Assembly (NCBI RefSeq): GCF_014194695.1
Contig: NZ_JACIAH010000026.1
Location: 1 to 53,252, forward strand
Length of the DNA: 53,252 nucleotides
Source of the DNA: Rhizobium sp. BK399
GTDB lineage: Bacteria > Pseudomonadota > Alphaproteobacteria > Rhizobiales > Rhizobiaceae
Direction: 5' to 3'
The position numbers and the translations under genes are program-made. The notes under the pieces are model-generated. The model was not told the DNA's origin. It ran no database searches and was given only the letters and a program-made list of their open reading frames with translations. Of this stretch, positions 8,166 to 17,697 are shown piece after piece. Numbering within the stretch: the stretch's first letter is position 1; each line of letters opens with the position of its first letter.

Positions 8166-8918
8166 ATGACAGTTGGGTCTTCTCCAATCAAGACGGCAAT
8201 TCTTGTCGTGGATGACGACCCGCGCATCCGACAGATGCTGCAGCGATACTTCGAGCACGAGGGATACAAGGTCACGTGTGCCGCGAGCGGTGAGGAAATG
8301 AGGTTGTCGCTTAAGGCCAAGGCCTTCGATATCATTCTCCTCGATCTGGTCCTTCCTGACCAGGATGGACTAGACCTGGCCCGAGAGATACGCCGCACCT
8401 CAAACATCCCAATCATGATCCTCACGGGGCGGGAGGATGTTGTCGATTGCGTTGTTGGCCTGGAGATCGGAGCAGACGATTATGTCGTCAAGCCGTTTCA
8501 TTTGCGCGAAGTCCACGCAAGGCTAAAGTCGATTCTGCGTCGCTACCAAGCGGCTCCCGTTCCAGGCCCGAAGGAACATGATTTACTCGTCTTCGATGGA
8601 TGGCAACTTGACAGGCAAAAGCGCAAACTTCTCAATCCCGAGAACCTCGAGATTGAGCTCTCCAGCGGAGAGTTCGACATGCTTGATGCGTTTATCCGCA
8701 ATGCAGGTCGGGTTCTTAGTCGAGACGCCCTGATGGATCTTACCCGACACCGCGGACGCGACGCCTTTGATCGGTCCATTGATACGCAAATCTCCCGATT
8801 GCGGCGAAAGATCGAAATCGATCCAGCACGCCCGGAACTCATAAAGTCCATTCGATCCGTTGGGTACGTCTTTACCGCAAAGCCGGCGGGAGCGTTCATT
8901 GATGAACGCGATAGATGA
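8166..8918 (+). CDS. OmpR-family response regulator, orphan
   Basis: Response regulator of 250 aa with a receiver domain (Asp60 in IILLDLVLPDQDG, Lys in YVVKPFHLREV) and a C-terminal winged helix ending in SRLRRKIEID and IKSIRSVGYVF. I chose the ATG at 8166; a GTG at 8157 is the alternative but has poor ribosome-binding spacing. No histidine kinase gene lies next to it, so it is an orphan regulator whose kinase is elsewhere. Its 3' end overlaps the convergent gene by 23 bp. Confidence 0.88.
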   Translation: MTVGSSPIKTAILVVDDDPRIRQMLQRYFEHEGYKVTCAASGEEMRLSLKAKAFDIILLDLVLPDQDGLDLAREIRRTSNIPIMILTGREDVVDCVVGLEIGADDYVVKPFHLREVHARLKSILRRYQAAPVPGPKEHDLLVFDGWQLDRQKRKLLNPENLEIELSSGEFDMLDAFIRNAGRVLSRDALMDLTRHRGRDAFDRSIDTQISRLRRKIEIDPARPELIKSIRSVGYVFTAKPAGAFIDERDR

Positions 8919-9318
8919 GCCCATGATCCCAGCGACGAAAGAAATCAGGATCTTCTATTTCCTGCAGGGTCTCGGGGAGTTTGTTCCAGACTCGCATAAA
9001 TCGACATGCCGCGGCTTGGGCTTCAAGCGAGGAAAAAAGTCGCTCGGCGATCTCATGATGATCACCGGCGCTTAGAGCTATGAAGATCGGCACATCCATC
9101 AATAGGCCAGCCTCCGGGTGCATTCGCAACCTGAAAACTGCCAAGCCTCTTACACGGCCTGCGATATCACGCGCACTTATGCACTGCCAGTTTCGCGTGT
9201 CGTGCAACAGAGCGGCCCAGTCCTTTTCGTCGAACGTGGGCACAACGCTGCAGATAAGGGAAAAGGCGGCAAGGTTGTCATCTCGCAGCAACTGGCCGAC
9301 GATATAGTTATACGGCAT
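8896..9318 (-). CDS. Conserved hypothetical protein, GNAT-like length
   Basis: Soluble protein of 140 aa that I cannot assign firmly. Its size and the alternation of strands and helices (RGLAVFRLRMHPEAGLLMDVPIFIALSAGD, then HEIAERLFSSLEAQAAACRFMRVW) recall an acyl-CoA N-acetyltransferase, but the acetyl-CoA loop Q/RxxGxG/A is absent. It is divergent from the P-type ATPase and overlaps the response regulator end by 23 bp. It could share the FNR-like box at 9376. Confidence 0.55.
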   Translation of the reverse strand: MPYNYIVGQLLRDDNLAAFSLICSVVPTFDEKDWAALLHDTRNWQCISARDIAGRVRGLAVFRLRMHPEAGLLMDVPIFIALSAGDHHEIAERLFSSLEAQAAACRFMRVWNKLPETLQEIEDPDFFRRWDHGLIYRVHQ

Positions 9319-9375
9319 GGCGTCCTCCCGACCAGCAACCGATCTGATCTTTCGCGCGATTAACCTCCGTCTTCA

Positions 9376-9389
9376 TTGTCATAGATCAA
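9376..9389. promoter_or_regulatory. FNR/FixK-like box, TTGTC-N4-ATCAA
   Basis: TTGTCATAGATCAA keeps the TTG-N8-CAA core of FNR/FixK sites, with one half-site perfect. It lies about 69 bp before the chosen ATPase start. Confidence 0.5.
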
Positions 9390-9451
9390 GGAAACGAACC
9401 TGGTTTATGAAAGGCTGGCTCGAAGCCGAGCTTTCGGAAAGGACGAGCGGC

Positions 9452-11317
9452 ATGCAAGCAGTCGAAGCCGCATCATCAGACCAGCAAACCTTCTTGAGAG
9501 TTCGAGCAAGACTCATCATCGAGCGGTATTGGTCCCTTACACTATTCTGCAGCGCACTCTGCCTTCTTATAAGCGGTCTTCTCCTTGCGCTGCTGAAAGT
9601 ACGCCAAGCTGCGGACGTTCTTCTCGTGTTCAGTATCATTATCGTGCTGTGTTGCCTTTCAGTCGAAATGTTTGCCAAGCTTCGCCGCCGAGAAGTCGGA
9701 CTAGATCTTATCGCAGCCCTTGCCATGGGAGCGGCACTTTGGTTCGGCCAATACCTAGCGGGTGCGATCGTCTCGGTTATGTACGCCGGCGGCCACTTTC
9801 TCGAGTCTTATGCCCACCGACGCGCCGAAAGCGGCATGACCGATCTTCTTTCCCGTGTGCCCCGCAGTGCGTTGCGCATCAACGATGACGAGTTCATCGA
9901 GGTATCGATTGGAGCGATCACACCCGGTGATCGCCTCCTCATTCGTCGCGGCGACGTCGTTCCTGTCGACGGAACAATCGAGGGACGCGCGGCGGTTATC
10001 GATCAGTCCGCATTGACCGGGGAGCCGCTGCCGGTTCGTTTATTGCATGGAGAGGCTGTACAGAGCGGAGCATCCAACGCCGGCGACACATTTGAGTTAA
10101 TCGCCACAAAACTCGCCAGAGACAGTACCTACGCGCATGTCGTACGCTTGGTTGAACTGGCAAAGAAGTCCAGAGCGCCAATGTTCAGACTTGCGGACCA
10201 GATGGGTCTCTGGTTTCTCGGAGTTACGTTGCTTGTAGCCGCGGCGGCAGTTGCGGCTTCGGGAGAAAGTGTAAGGCTGCTAGCCGTTCTCGTCGTAGCT
10301 ACACCGTGCCCGCTTATTCTGGCTGTTCCAGTGGCGTTGGTAGCGGGAATATCGAAGGCTGCCCGAAAAGGTATTCTGATCAAGGGCGCCGCAGTTCTTG
10401 AAGCCTTGTCGAAGATCGAGATCGTCATCTTTGACAAGACGGGTACGCTGACGATCGGCCAGCCGACTGTCGCAAACGTGCTTGGAAATGACAACCCTGA
10501 CCGTCTCCTTCAACTGGCCGCATCAGCGGAACTTGCCTCGGCTCACCCACTGGGCCGTGCGATCGTGTCGGAGGCCCAATCCCGTCATCTGTCTCTCACC
10601 AAGCCGGAACAGGCGGCTGAGGTCGCGGGTGAGGGAGTGGAGGCGACTATCGGAGGACAGCGTGTGCTCGTCGGAGGGCCGGCGTTTGTGCGCTCAAGAG
10701 GCATCGAGCCGCAGTCCTTGGTTGCCGACGACACGGCAAGCGCGCTTGTGTGCGTCGACGCAGAAGTCCGGGGAGCAATTCGTTTCGAAGATAGTTTGCG
10801 GTCTGACGCCGCCAATGCAATCGAAGAGCTTCGCGAGTTGGGCATAAAGCGTATTTCGCTTGCGAGCGGCGACCGGCTCGAGGTTGCCAGAGCGATCGCG
10901 GACCGACTTGGAATGGATGCTGTTGAGGCCGATCTCAGCGCGGCGGACAAGGTTGAGGTCGTTAGCGGCGCGAAGGCGGATGGCAAGGTGATGATGGTGG
11001 GCGACGGTGTCAACGATGCTCCGGCACTTGCCGCGGCCGACGTCGGTCTTGCAATCGCGCGTGGGAACCTGGCCGCTGCAGCGGAAGCCGCAGACGTGGT
11101 GCTCCTGCGAAGCGGATTGAATGGTGTGGTAACGGCTTTAAAAGTTGCTCGGCATTCAAGATCAATCGCAGCCCAAAGCGTGGCAGCGGGTATCGGACTG
11201 TCTGCGATCGCAATGGTATTTGCCGCAGCAGGCTTTCTTCCGCCGGTTCAGGGGGCGCTAATTCAGGAGGCAATCGATGTCGCGGTTGTTTTGAATGCTC
11301 TTAGAGCCGTGAGGTAG
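9452..11317 (+). CDS. Heavy-metal P1B-type ATPase with TPC motif
   Basis: Metal-exporting P-type ATPase (621 aa). Visible motifs are TGEPLPV (actuator), DKTGTLT (phosphorylated Asp), ASAHPLGRAI (HP motif of P1B pumps) and GDGVNDAPAL. The metal-site motif is ATPCPLILAVP, with Thr-Pro-Cys where CPC is usual, so specificity is not plain Cu or Zn; SPC-type pumps export Co or Fe. No N-terminal HMA domain is seen. An ATG at 9407 is an alternative start, but 9452 has GGAAAGGA 8 bases upstream and places the FNR-like box at a workable distance. FixI-like copper pumps are FNR controlled, but FixI has CPC. Confidence 0.88.
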   Translation: MQAVEAASSDQQTFLRVRARLIIERYWSLTLFCSALCLLISGLLLALLKVRQAADVLLVFSIIIVLCCLSVEMFAKLRRREVGLDLIAALAMGAALWFGQYLAGAIVSVMYAGGHFLESYAHRRAESGMTDLLSRVPRSALRINDDEFIEVSIGAITPGDRLLIRRGDVVPVDGTIEGRAAVIDQSALTGEPLPVRLLHGEAVQSGASNAGDTFELIATKLARDSTYAHVVRLVELAKKSRAPMFRLADQMGLWFLGVTLLVAAAAVAASGESVRLLAVLVVATPCPLILAVPVALVAGISKAARKGILIKGAAVLEALSKIEIVIFDKTGTLTIGQPTVANVLGNDNPDRLLQLAASAELASAHPLGRAIVSEAQSRHLSLTKPEQAAEVAGEGVEATIGGQRVLVGGPAFVRSRGIEPQSLVADDTASALVCVDAEVRGAIRFEDSLRSDAANAIEELRELGIKRISLASGDRLEVARAIADRLGMDAVEADLSAADKVEVVSGAKADGKVMMVGDGVNDAPALAAADVGLAIARGNLAAAAEAADVVLLRSGLNGVVTALKVARHSRSIAAQSVAAGIGLSAIAMVFAAAGFLPPVQGALIQEAIDVAVVLNALRAVR

Positions 11318-12300
11318 GTCCTGAAGCCTCGTGCTCGTCGGTCTTTGACGATCGCCCAGGCGAGGGTCAGCGAATTCGTTCGCTATCCTGCGAACATGGA
11401 CCCTGCTAGTAGAAGTCGCGTCCACCGAGCCCGGTGAACTCTACTAGCAGTCCGTTCGCATGTACTTGCTTCAAAAGGCGGCGCTGATTGAGAGCCGCAT
11501 GGTTCTCGCAAAGCAGGGCTGAAGCGGGCAGCAGTGCTCCTTCCTGGTCCAGTCGAGTGCCCGTGGTGACATCTAGTGACGACAAGGTAGTCATTGCCCT
11601 CGCGTTCGAGGAAAATCCCATTCGCATCTTCTTTCGGGATCGGAGCGCAGTGACTGGAAGGCGAGGCCTTGGGTTTCTCTTCCATAGCGGCAGAGTGTAC
11701 CGCGTGGACCATCCTGAACTTCTTCCGCAGTCTGGCGGCTCTTGCTGGATCACCTCACACACCTTAGGGCCCCATATGTTTAATCGAACCATCGCCTACG
11801 GCTTTAAAATAGGTTCGGCATGCGTGGCTATTGAAGAGGTTGCAGATGGACCCGAGGGCATTTGAGAGTCCGGGACGTCCAGTGGTTTCTGAACCAGAGC
11901 GTCGGCAACAGATGCAGCTCGCCTTAGTCCGGGGTGGCTTTCGCATATCCGATCACGACGTCATGGTACCGATCCTCGCGAAGACGCCGGTGTCGAGCAG
12001 CTCGAACTCGAGTTCTTCAGGGGAGCGGAGACGGTTATTTTCAATGAGCTCGGCGTAAGCGATGCCGTCGTCGCCTCAACGATATGCGCGCGATCGACAT
12101 TGACCATGAGGAAAGAAGTTACATGCGTCAGCGTTCTCGCTGTAGTCCTCGCGCACGCTTCCCATTGCCTCCCGCTGAGGTATGGGCCCCATTGCTTCCA
12201 CGAGACGTTCCTTCCGGGCCTCTTCAAGCCGAATAGGTTCGCTCGTCTGCATACTGAGAACCCTATGGACCAGCACCTTCGATCGAGGTGACGTTGTGGA
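11318..12300. other. Gene-poor region with decayed coding traces
   Basis: About 980 bases between the ATPase and a universal stress gene. Several medium frames on both strands (for example 11406-11792 minus and 11842-12100 plus) are open, but none shows a recognisable family, and their residue content is that of out-of-frame GC-rich DNA. I regard it as degraded coding sequence of unknown origin. Confidence 0.45.
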
Positions 12301-13113
12301 CTAGTGAGACAGCAGAGTTGGTATACGCAGGTCGTCGAGAAGGCCGCGCGTGACACCGCCAACAAGCGCTTCCCGGATTTTGGAGTGCCCGTAGGCGCCA
12401 GCAATAAGCAGGTCCGCGTGAACTTCCATGGCGGTATCCTGTATCATTGTGGTGGTGTCTTCGCCGTCGCTGTGTACTGCTGCCACGTTAACATCGATGC
12501 CCGAGTGCTCCAGCGCTTCGACGTATCTGTCGAGAAGATCGTCGCTCCAGATCGCAGCGTCGCGCACGCGTATGACCGTCGCTTTCGTCGCGGACTGAAT
12601 CATGGGGTAAGAATGTGAGAGCGCCCGTGCCACCGTGGCGCTTCCGTCCCAGGCGATCGCGATGTTGTCGATCCGGCCATAGAAATCCTCAGACGGCAGA
12701 AGAAGCAGCGGGCGGCCACTGTCAAAAAAGCATCCTTCTATTATCGGACGAGCAAGCTCGGTATTTTCAACAATTGTCACATCGTACGCACGAGCAAGTT
12801 CGGCCAGCCTCATGGTCGCCGACATCGCTTCCGAGTCCATGGGGACGAGCCTAATATCGAGACAAACCCTTTCTGCCCGCTCGCGCAGATGCCGGACAAG
12901 TTGCGCCGCGACCTCCCGGTCGAAACGATCAGCCTGGAATTCGTCGTCTTCCGAATAGGTTTCGACCGCCTCCTGACCATGGCGCCGCGCGGCGGACAGG
13001 CTGGCGATCAGACCTGCACCCTGATGTAACGAGAACTGGATAGCGTTCTCGATTAGCGAAAACGAAGTCGCTTCCGGCTGTGTGATAAGTGGCAGATGAA
13101 ACTGCGGCCTCAT
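12301..13113 (-). CDS. Universal stress protein, tandem-domain type
   Basis: UspA-fold protein of 270 aa, about twice the single-domain length. The second domain starts near YGRIDNIAIAWDGSATVARAL and ends with the nucleotide-loop signature GAYGHSKIREALVGGVTRGLL, a G-2x-G-9x-G(S/T/V) motif. The first half is degenerate in that motif. It follows the related gene at 13188-14021 on the same strand with a 74-bp gap, so one transcript driven by the FNR-like box at 14076 is likely. Such proteins support survival in low oxygen or energy starvation. Confidence 0.87.
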   Translation of the reverse strand: MRPQFHLPLITQPEATSFSLIENAIQFSLHQGAGLIASLSAARRHGQEAVETYSEDDEFQADRFDREVAAQLVRHLRERAERVCLDIRLVPMDSEAMSATMRLAELARAYDVTIVENTELARPIIEGCFFDSGRPLLLLPSEDFYGRIDNIAIAWDGSATVARALSHSYPMIQSATKATVIRVRDAAIWSDDLLDRYVEALEHSGIDVNVAAVHSDGEDTTTMIQDTAMEVHADLLIAGAYGHSKIREALVGGVTRGLLDDLRIPTLLSH

Positions 13114-13187
13114 AAAGTCCTCCCGCTGGGATTAATTGCTTTCCAGGCCTAAATTTCGTAAACCGAGGCAAGATGGCTGCGTCAGCG

Positions 13188-14021
13188 TCATCGCGATAAA
13201 AAGAGCGGAACTTGGCTATCCTTCAGCATCGATCGGGTGACGCCGCCAAAGAGGCGTTGCTGAATCCGGGGATGGTTGAAGGCGCCCATGACGACCATGT
13301 CGGCAGCTACATCCACAGCGTGTTGGCGAAGGATTTCATCTACGCGGCGTCCGCCGCTCGAAAGGCGATCCACTTCCACTTTGACGCCGTGTCGAGTGAG
13401 AAACGTTGCGATGTCTGCTCCCGGCTCTTCACCGTTCTCCCAGCTACTAGCGATCGGATCCACTAGCGTCACGTGGACGCTATCGCAGCCTTTGAGAAAC
13501 TCAAGTGACTGGCGGGTGGCCCGCGCGGCCTCGTCACTTGAATCCCAGGCAAGTAGAACCGATTTTGGAGCTGAGGCGATTGACTGCATGCGGGGGTTGA
13601 CGAGGATTGGCGTTGGAGATTGAAACAACGCACCGTCTATGATCCGGCTCTGGAGTTCTTCGTTGCCCGCGGCTTGTGCGCCGACGAGAATCAGGTCCGC
13701 ATAGAGAGCATGCTGGGCGATATCATCGTCGGCCCATGCGAATTCGGTATAGATTTCCTGCACGTCAAAGGATAGGCCTGACCTTTCGACGATTTTCCGC
13801 AACGATTTCGCTTCCTCGGTTAGCCTGTCTATTTCCTTCTGCTGGCCTTCTAACCAAGTTGTTGAAAGTGCTTCATAGGTTGCAATCGCTGGAACGCGAC
13901 CCATGCAAACAACGAGAGCCGTCATATGGGCGCCCTGTGTCTCGCAGAATTCAATTGCTGACTTTATGTCCTGGTCCCAGCGGCCGACGTCGAATACGCA
14001 CATGGTGGTTTTGATGTTCAT
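13188..14021 (-). CDS. Universal stress protein with altered nucleotide loop
   Basis: Second tandem-domain Usp (277 aa). The N-terminal domain begins MNIKTTMCVFDVGRWDQDIKSAIEF. The C-terminal domain begins SVLLAWDSSDEAARATRQSLEFL and ends GAFNHPRIQQRLFGGVTRSML. In that loop the second glycine of G-2x-G-9x-G is Asn, which may weaken ATP binding. It is first in a probable two-gene unit with the Usp at 12301. A TTGAT-N4-GTCAA box at 14076-14089 lies about 61 bp upstream of its ATG. Confidence 0.88.
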   Translation of the reverse strand: MNIKTTMCVFDVGRWDQDIKSAIEFCETQGAHMTALVVCMGRVPAIATYEALSTTWLEGQQKEIDRLTEEAKSLRKIVERSGLSFDVQEIYTEFAWADDDIAQHALYADLILVGAQAAGNEELQSRIIDGALFQSPTPILVNPRMQSIASAPKSVLLAWDSSDEAARATRQSLEFLKGCDSVHVTLVDPIASSWENGEEPGADIATFLTRHGVKVEVDRLSSGGRRVDEILRQHAVDVAADMVVMGAFNHPRIQQRLFGGVTRSMLKDSQVPLFLSR

Positions 14022-14075
14022 CGCACTGCCCTCTTGTTGGATAAGAAGAGCGTACTGTGTTCCACCGACATGTCT

Positions 14076-14089
14076 TTGATGTCTGTCAA
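14076..14089. promoter_or_regulatory. FNR/FixK-like box, TTGAT-N4-GTCAA
   Basis: TTGATGTCTGTCAA, centred about 61 bp upstream of the Usp start at 14021, fits FNR/FixK consensus in nine of ten defined positions. Confidence 0.65.
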
Positions 14090-14226
14090 ATTTCCCATTT
14101 TTTTGCGCCTTTCGGCGCTCCGCTCGGATAAATGCCGTGGTTTTTCTTCCACTTGAGATTTCAGCGCGTGGGGTCCTCGGAAGTTGATCGAAAGAGCTCG
14201 CTCAAGTGCCGTTTAGAGAGTGCGCT

Positions 14227-14240
14227 TTGATTCAAATCAA
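14227..14240. promoter_or_regulatory. Perfect FNR/FixK box, TTGAT-N4-ATCAA
   Basis: TTGATTCAAATCAA is an exact match to the FNR/FixK consensus, centred about 85 bp before the alcohol dehydrogenase start at 14319. Confidence 0.75.
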
Positions 14241-14318
14241 GGCGGGCCCTCTGTTATCGATCAAGGCTAAAAATCTGGTGCGTCCAAACGTGTAGATGGA
14301 TGGGGGTGCGGAGGCAAC

Positions 14319-15302
14319 ATGCGAACAATGGTCCTCGAAGAGGTCGGGTCACCTTTGCGTCTTTTACAGGCACCTGATCCGCGGCCTGCAAAAGACCAGG
14401 TGCTCTTAAGGGTGGAGGCCTGTGGCGTCTGTCGCACGGACCTGCACGTGGTGGAGGGGGCGCTGCCTGATCCCAAGTTGCCGCTCGTGCTCGGACACGA
14501 AATTGTCGGAGAAGTCATCGCAATCGGACCGGGAGTTGCCGAGGAGATCGTGGGGAAGCGCGTGGGCGTGCCTTGGCTCGGCCATACGTGCGGGTGTTGC
14601 CACTATTGCCTCGCTGGAGCTGAAAATCTGTGCGACTCTCCCGGATTTACTGGCTATACGCTTGACGGTGGATATGCGACGCATGCCGCGGTGGACGTGA
14701 ACTATTCCTTCGTGCTTCCCCACGACTCTGATCCGGTTGCGACCGCACCGTTGCTTTGCGCTGGGCTGATAGGATGGCGATCATTGAAGATGGCGGGCAA
14801 CGCGAAGACGATCGGTCTTTACGGTTTCGGGGCAGCGGCACACATTCTGGCTCAGGTGTGCCAGTGGCGAAAGCAAGATGTGTATGCTTTCGTTCGTCCG
14901 GGAGATGAGATGGCCAAACGTTTTGCGCTAGACCTCGGAGCCGTCTGGGCAGGCGCGTCGAACGAAGCGCCCCCCGCTGAATTGGACGCCGCCATCATTT
15001 TCGCCCCGGCTGGAGAGTTGGTGCCAGCCGCCCTCGCACGGGTTCGTAAAGGTGGCACTGTCGTCTGCGGCGGGATCCACATGAGCGATATACCGCGCAT
15101 GCCGTATCAGCTACTTTGGGGAGAGCGTCATGTGGTATCGGTCGCGAACCTGACACGCGCCGATGCCAGAGAATTCTTTGATCTCGCTGGACATGCGGGA
15201 CTGCGTACCGTCACCACCGCATATCCGCTCGAGCGAGCGAACGATGCGTTGGCTGATCTGCGGGGAGGACTGGTCAAAGGTGCAGCCGTCCTGGTTCCTT
15301 AG
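14319..15302 (+). CDS. Zinc-dependent alcohol dehydrogenase
   Basis: MDR-superfamily alcohol dehydrogenase (327 aa) that interconverts alcohols and aldehydes with NAD(P). The catalytic zinc ligands begin with Cys38 (GVCRTDLH) and His60-Glu61 (LGHEIVG). The structural zinc site is Cys91, Cys94, Cys97 and Cys105 (HTCGCCHYCLAGAENLC). The nucleotide-binding turn is GLYGFGAAAHI. It resembles the low-oxygen zinc-binding alcohol dehydrogenases found beside Usp genes. The perfect FNR/FixK box upstream suggests induction under oxygen limitation, perhaps for fermentative redox balance. Confidence 0.92.
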   Translation: MRTMVLEEVGSPLRLLQAPDPRPAKDQVLLRVEACGVCRTDLHVVEGALPDPKLPLVLGHEIVGEVIAIGPGVAEEIVGKRVGVPWLGHTCGCCHYCLAGAENLCDSPGFTGYTLDGGYATHAAVDVNYSFVLPHDSDPVATAPLLCAGLIGWRSLKMAGNAKTIGLYGFGAAAHILAQVCQWRKQDVYAFVRPGDEMAKRFALDLGAVWAGASNEAPPAELDAAIIFAPAGELVPAALARVRKGGTVVCGGIHMSDIPRMPYQLLWGERHVVSVANLTRADAREFFDLAGHAGLRTVTTAYPLERANDALADLRGGLVKGAAVLVP

Positions 15303-15730
15303 TGGTGGACGATAATCGATCCAAATCGCCGGTTTAAGTGCGCGCCCGTGCCCCCGCAAAGCTCTCCTGGACAGAAGATACGTGATGTGACGGGGTTCCT
15401 ATTCGAAGAGAGTTAACGTTGCAGGTGGGTAACGTCGAACAGATCAGCGGGTTGGCCAACGCCGATCCGCTGGCGAATGCTCGAGTTGCCGCAGGCGCCA
15501 AAGGGAAATCACATGGAAATGCTCCTCATCCTCACCTATGCCGCAATCTGCGTTCTACGTCTGCGCGCCGAGCCGAGCGACGAGTATGTCACGCAGGGGT
15601 TCCGTCGCCCCGGGCATGATGGCAAACCCGCTTCCCCGCGTCCAGTGAGGGATTTCATAAACAGACGAGGCCAGAGGTACGCTCGTGAACTATCTGGCGA
15701 ACCCACAACGCTGTAAGCTTCCGAGGCGCT
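15303..15730. other. Spacer before SulP with HlyD-like N-terminal remnant
   Basis: No intact gene. At 15513 an ATG opens MEMLLILTYAAICVL, closely resembling the membrane anchor that begins some HlyD-family inner-membrane proteins, but the sequence then diverges (RLRAEPSDEYV) and stops at 15716. I read it as the truncated first 15 codons of such a gene. No FNR-type box was found before the SulP gene. Confidence 0.4.
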
Positions 15731-17440
15731 ATGGAACAGCCCAATGTCAGGTCCGCCATCCGTGCAGCCTTGCCGATTGTAGACTGGGTCGGCAACTATC
15801 GACCTGAGTGGCTGGTGCAAGATGCATTCGCTGGTGTAGCGCTCTGGGCAGTGATGGTTCCCGAAGGAATGGCCTATTCGGGGATTGTCGGTGTGCCTCC
15901 CATCATGGGACTAACCACGATAGTACCAGCGCTCCTTGCCTATGCGCTGTTTGGTAGCTCACGCCAGCTTGTCGTGGGGCCTGACACCGCCACCGGCCTC
16001 ATCTCAGCCTTAACGGTCGGAGCGATTGCATCACAGGGGACCGCGCAGTTCAATTCCCTAACCTCAAGTCTAGCGGTCCTGATTGGGGCTCTCTTCCTGA
16101 TATCAGGGTTCTTGCGGATGGGCTGGGTTGCCAGCTTTATACCGACCCCGGTCATGAGAGGCTTCATTGAAGGGCTCGTCTATGTGACGATTATAGGCCA
16201 GGTGCCTCAACTGCTTGGTATCAACGGCTCGGCGGGCAATTTTTTCAAAAGGCTTGGCAACATTCTTGTCCATCTGGATGACATGTCACTGGCGCCTGCA
16301 TTGACTGGTCTTATTTCGTTGTTGGCGATGATGCTCCTGCGACGATTGAACCCGCGCGTTCCGGCGCCGCTGCTTGTAATGGCACTCGCCACCATAGCAA
16401 TTGGCGTCCTTGGCGGAGAGGCGACCGGCGTCCATGTCGCAGGTCACATCCCGTCGGGTTTGCCGAACGTAGTACTGCCAAACCTCGACCCCGCGATTTG
16501 GGTCCAGCTTGCACCAGGAGCGCTCGCAATTGTGATGGTCGGCTACGCTGAAGCCCTTGGGGCTGCGAAGGCGGCGGCTCTTGAGAATGGTGGAAATATA
16601 GATCCCAATCAGGAATTGGTCGCACACGGTCCAGCAAACATACTAAGCGGGCTGTTGGGTGGATTTCTCGTTGTTGGTAGCCTATCGAAAACCTCGGTTG
16701 CGATGGCGGCGGGTGCTCGAACTCAAGCGGCCAACTTGGTCGCGGCGCTCCTTTGTTTTTTGACCCTGTTTTTCCTGACGCCGTTGTTCCGAACTGTGCC
16801 TCAACCCGCGCTTGCTGCGGTCGTGATTGCCGCGATGCTGCACCTATCTACCCCGCGTTATCTGCGGGATCTTTTCCGGAGAAGCCCCTGGTCTTTTGTC
16901 AATGGCATCATCGTAGTGGCGGGCGAACTCGTCCTGGGCGTCCCGCAGGGTATTGTATTGGGAGTCGTTATCTCGATTTTGACGCTGATCTACCATGCAA
17001 GCCATCCATTGAGCTCCGAAGTCGGACAACTTCCCGGTACCGAGGCCTATCGGGACATACATCTTCATCCCGAGGCAAAGACCTTTGCAGGACTGCTGAT
17101 TTGGAGGGTGGGCGGCGACCTGTTCTTCGCGAGTATCGGACGAATGATCACGCTCCTGAAGGCATCCTTGACGGCGCGGCCAGGGCTGAGATGCGTCCTT
17201 TTGGATCTAGGATCAGTCAACTTTATCGACGTTAGCGCCACCGACGAGCTCTTCGCTCTCATCAAGGAACTTCAGGGTATTGGGGTCACTGTGGCTTTCT
17301 CAAGGGTGCGCGACCCCGTACGGGATAGCATGCGATTGGGCGGGATCGAGAAGCTCGTCGGGCCGAGTGGCTTTCACGAGCGGACGACGGATGGTGTGCG
17401 GTCGTGGCTGCATGAAAGTAATGAGCCGAGTTATAGCTGA
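15731..17440 (+). CDS. SulP-family anion permease with STAS domain
   Basis: SulP/SLC26 transporter of 569 aa that moves sulfate, bicarbonate or related anions across the inner membrane. The N-terminal part has about 10-12 hydrophobic segments with family motifs near AYSGIVGVPPIMGL and SKTSVAMAAGARTQ. The C-terminal STAS domain (about 440-560) has VLLDLGSVNFIDVSATDELFALIKEL; Ser in DVSATDEL corresponds to the site often phosphorylated in STAS regulators. It stands alone between the dehydrogenase and a decayed region. The sulfur transport genes at 5.7-6.6 kb may be functionally related, but substrate cannot be told from sequence. Confidence 0.9.
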   Translation: MEQPNVRSAIRAALPIVDWVGNYRPEWLVQDAFAGVALWAVMVPEGMAYSGIVGVPPIMGLTTIVPALLAYALFGSSRQLVVGPDTATGLISALTVGAIASQGTAQFNSLTSSLAVLIGALFLISGFLRMGWVASFIPTPVMRGFIEGLVYVTIIGQVPQLLGINGSAGNFFKRLGNILVHLDDMSLAPALTGLISLLAMMLLRRLNPRVPAPLLVMALATIAIGVLGGEATGVHVAGHIPSGLPNVVLPNLDPAIWVQLAPGALAIVMVGYAEALGAAKAAALENGGNIDPNQELVAHGPANILSGLLGGFLVVGSLSKTSVAMAAGARTQAANLVAALLCFLTLFFLTPLFRTVPQPALAAVVIAAMLHLSTPRYLRDLFRRSPWSFVNGIIVVAGELVLGVPQGIVLGVVISILTLIYHASHPLSSEVGQLPGTEAYRDIHLHPEAKTFAGLLIWRVGGDLFFASIGRMITLLKASLTARPGLRCVLLDLGSVNFIDVSATDELFALIKELQGIGVTVAFSRVRDPVRDSMRLGGIEKLVGPSGFHERTTDGVRSWLHESNEPSYS

Positions 17441-17697
17441 GAACCTTCCGTCTTGCAGATACATCTGCAGGAAAGCTCTCCGATCAATGGCTATACATAA
17501 TGCGGTGGTGCTGCCCGCCAATGTCCACACGAAAAAAGCGGTCCCGGGACGATGAACGGCGACTTGCCTTCGGCAGGGATGGTTCTGGGAATTGAAACGG
17601 ACAGTCCAAGGAAACCGCAAAACCATTGTTTAACCCTCCGCAATGCGGAACGCGTTGGCTCTTTTATAGAAGGGCAAACAACGCGGGCCAGCAAAAT

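Noticed and set aside
11406..11792. 128-codon minus-strand frame
   Set aside because: No recognised family, low-complexity residues and no ribosome site; left as part of a degraded region.
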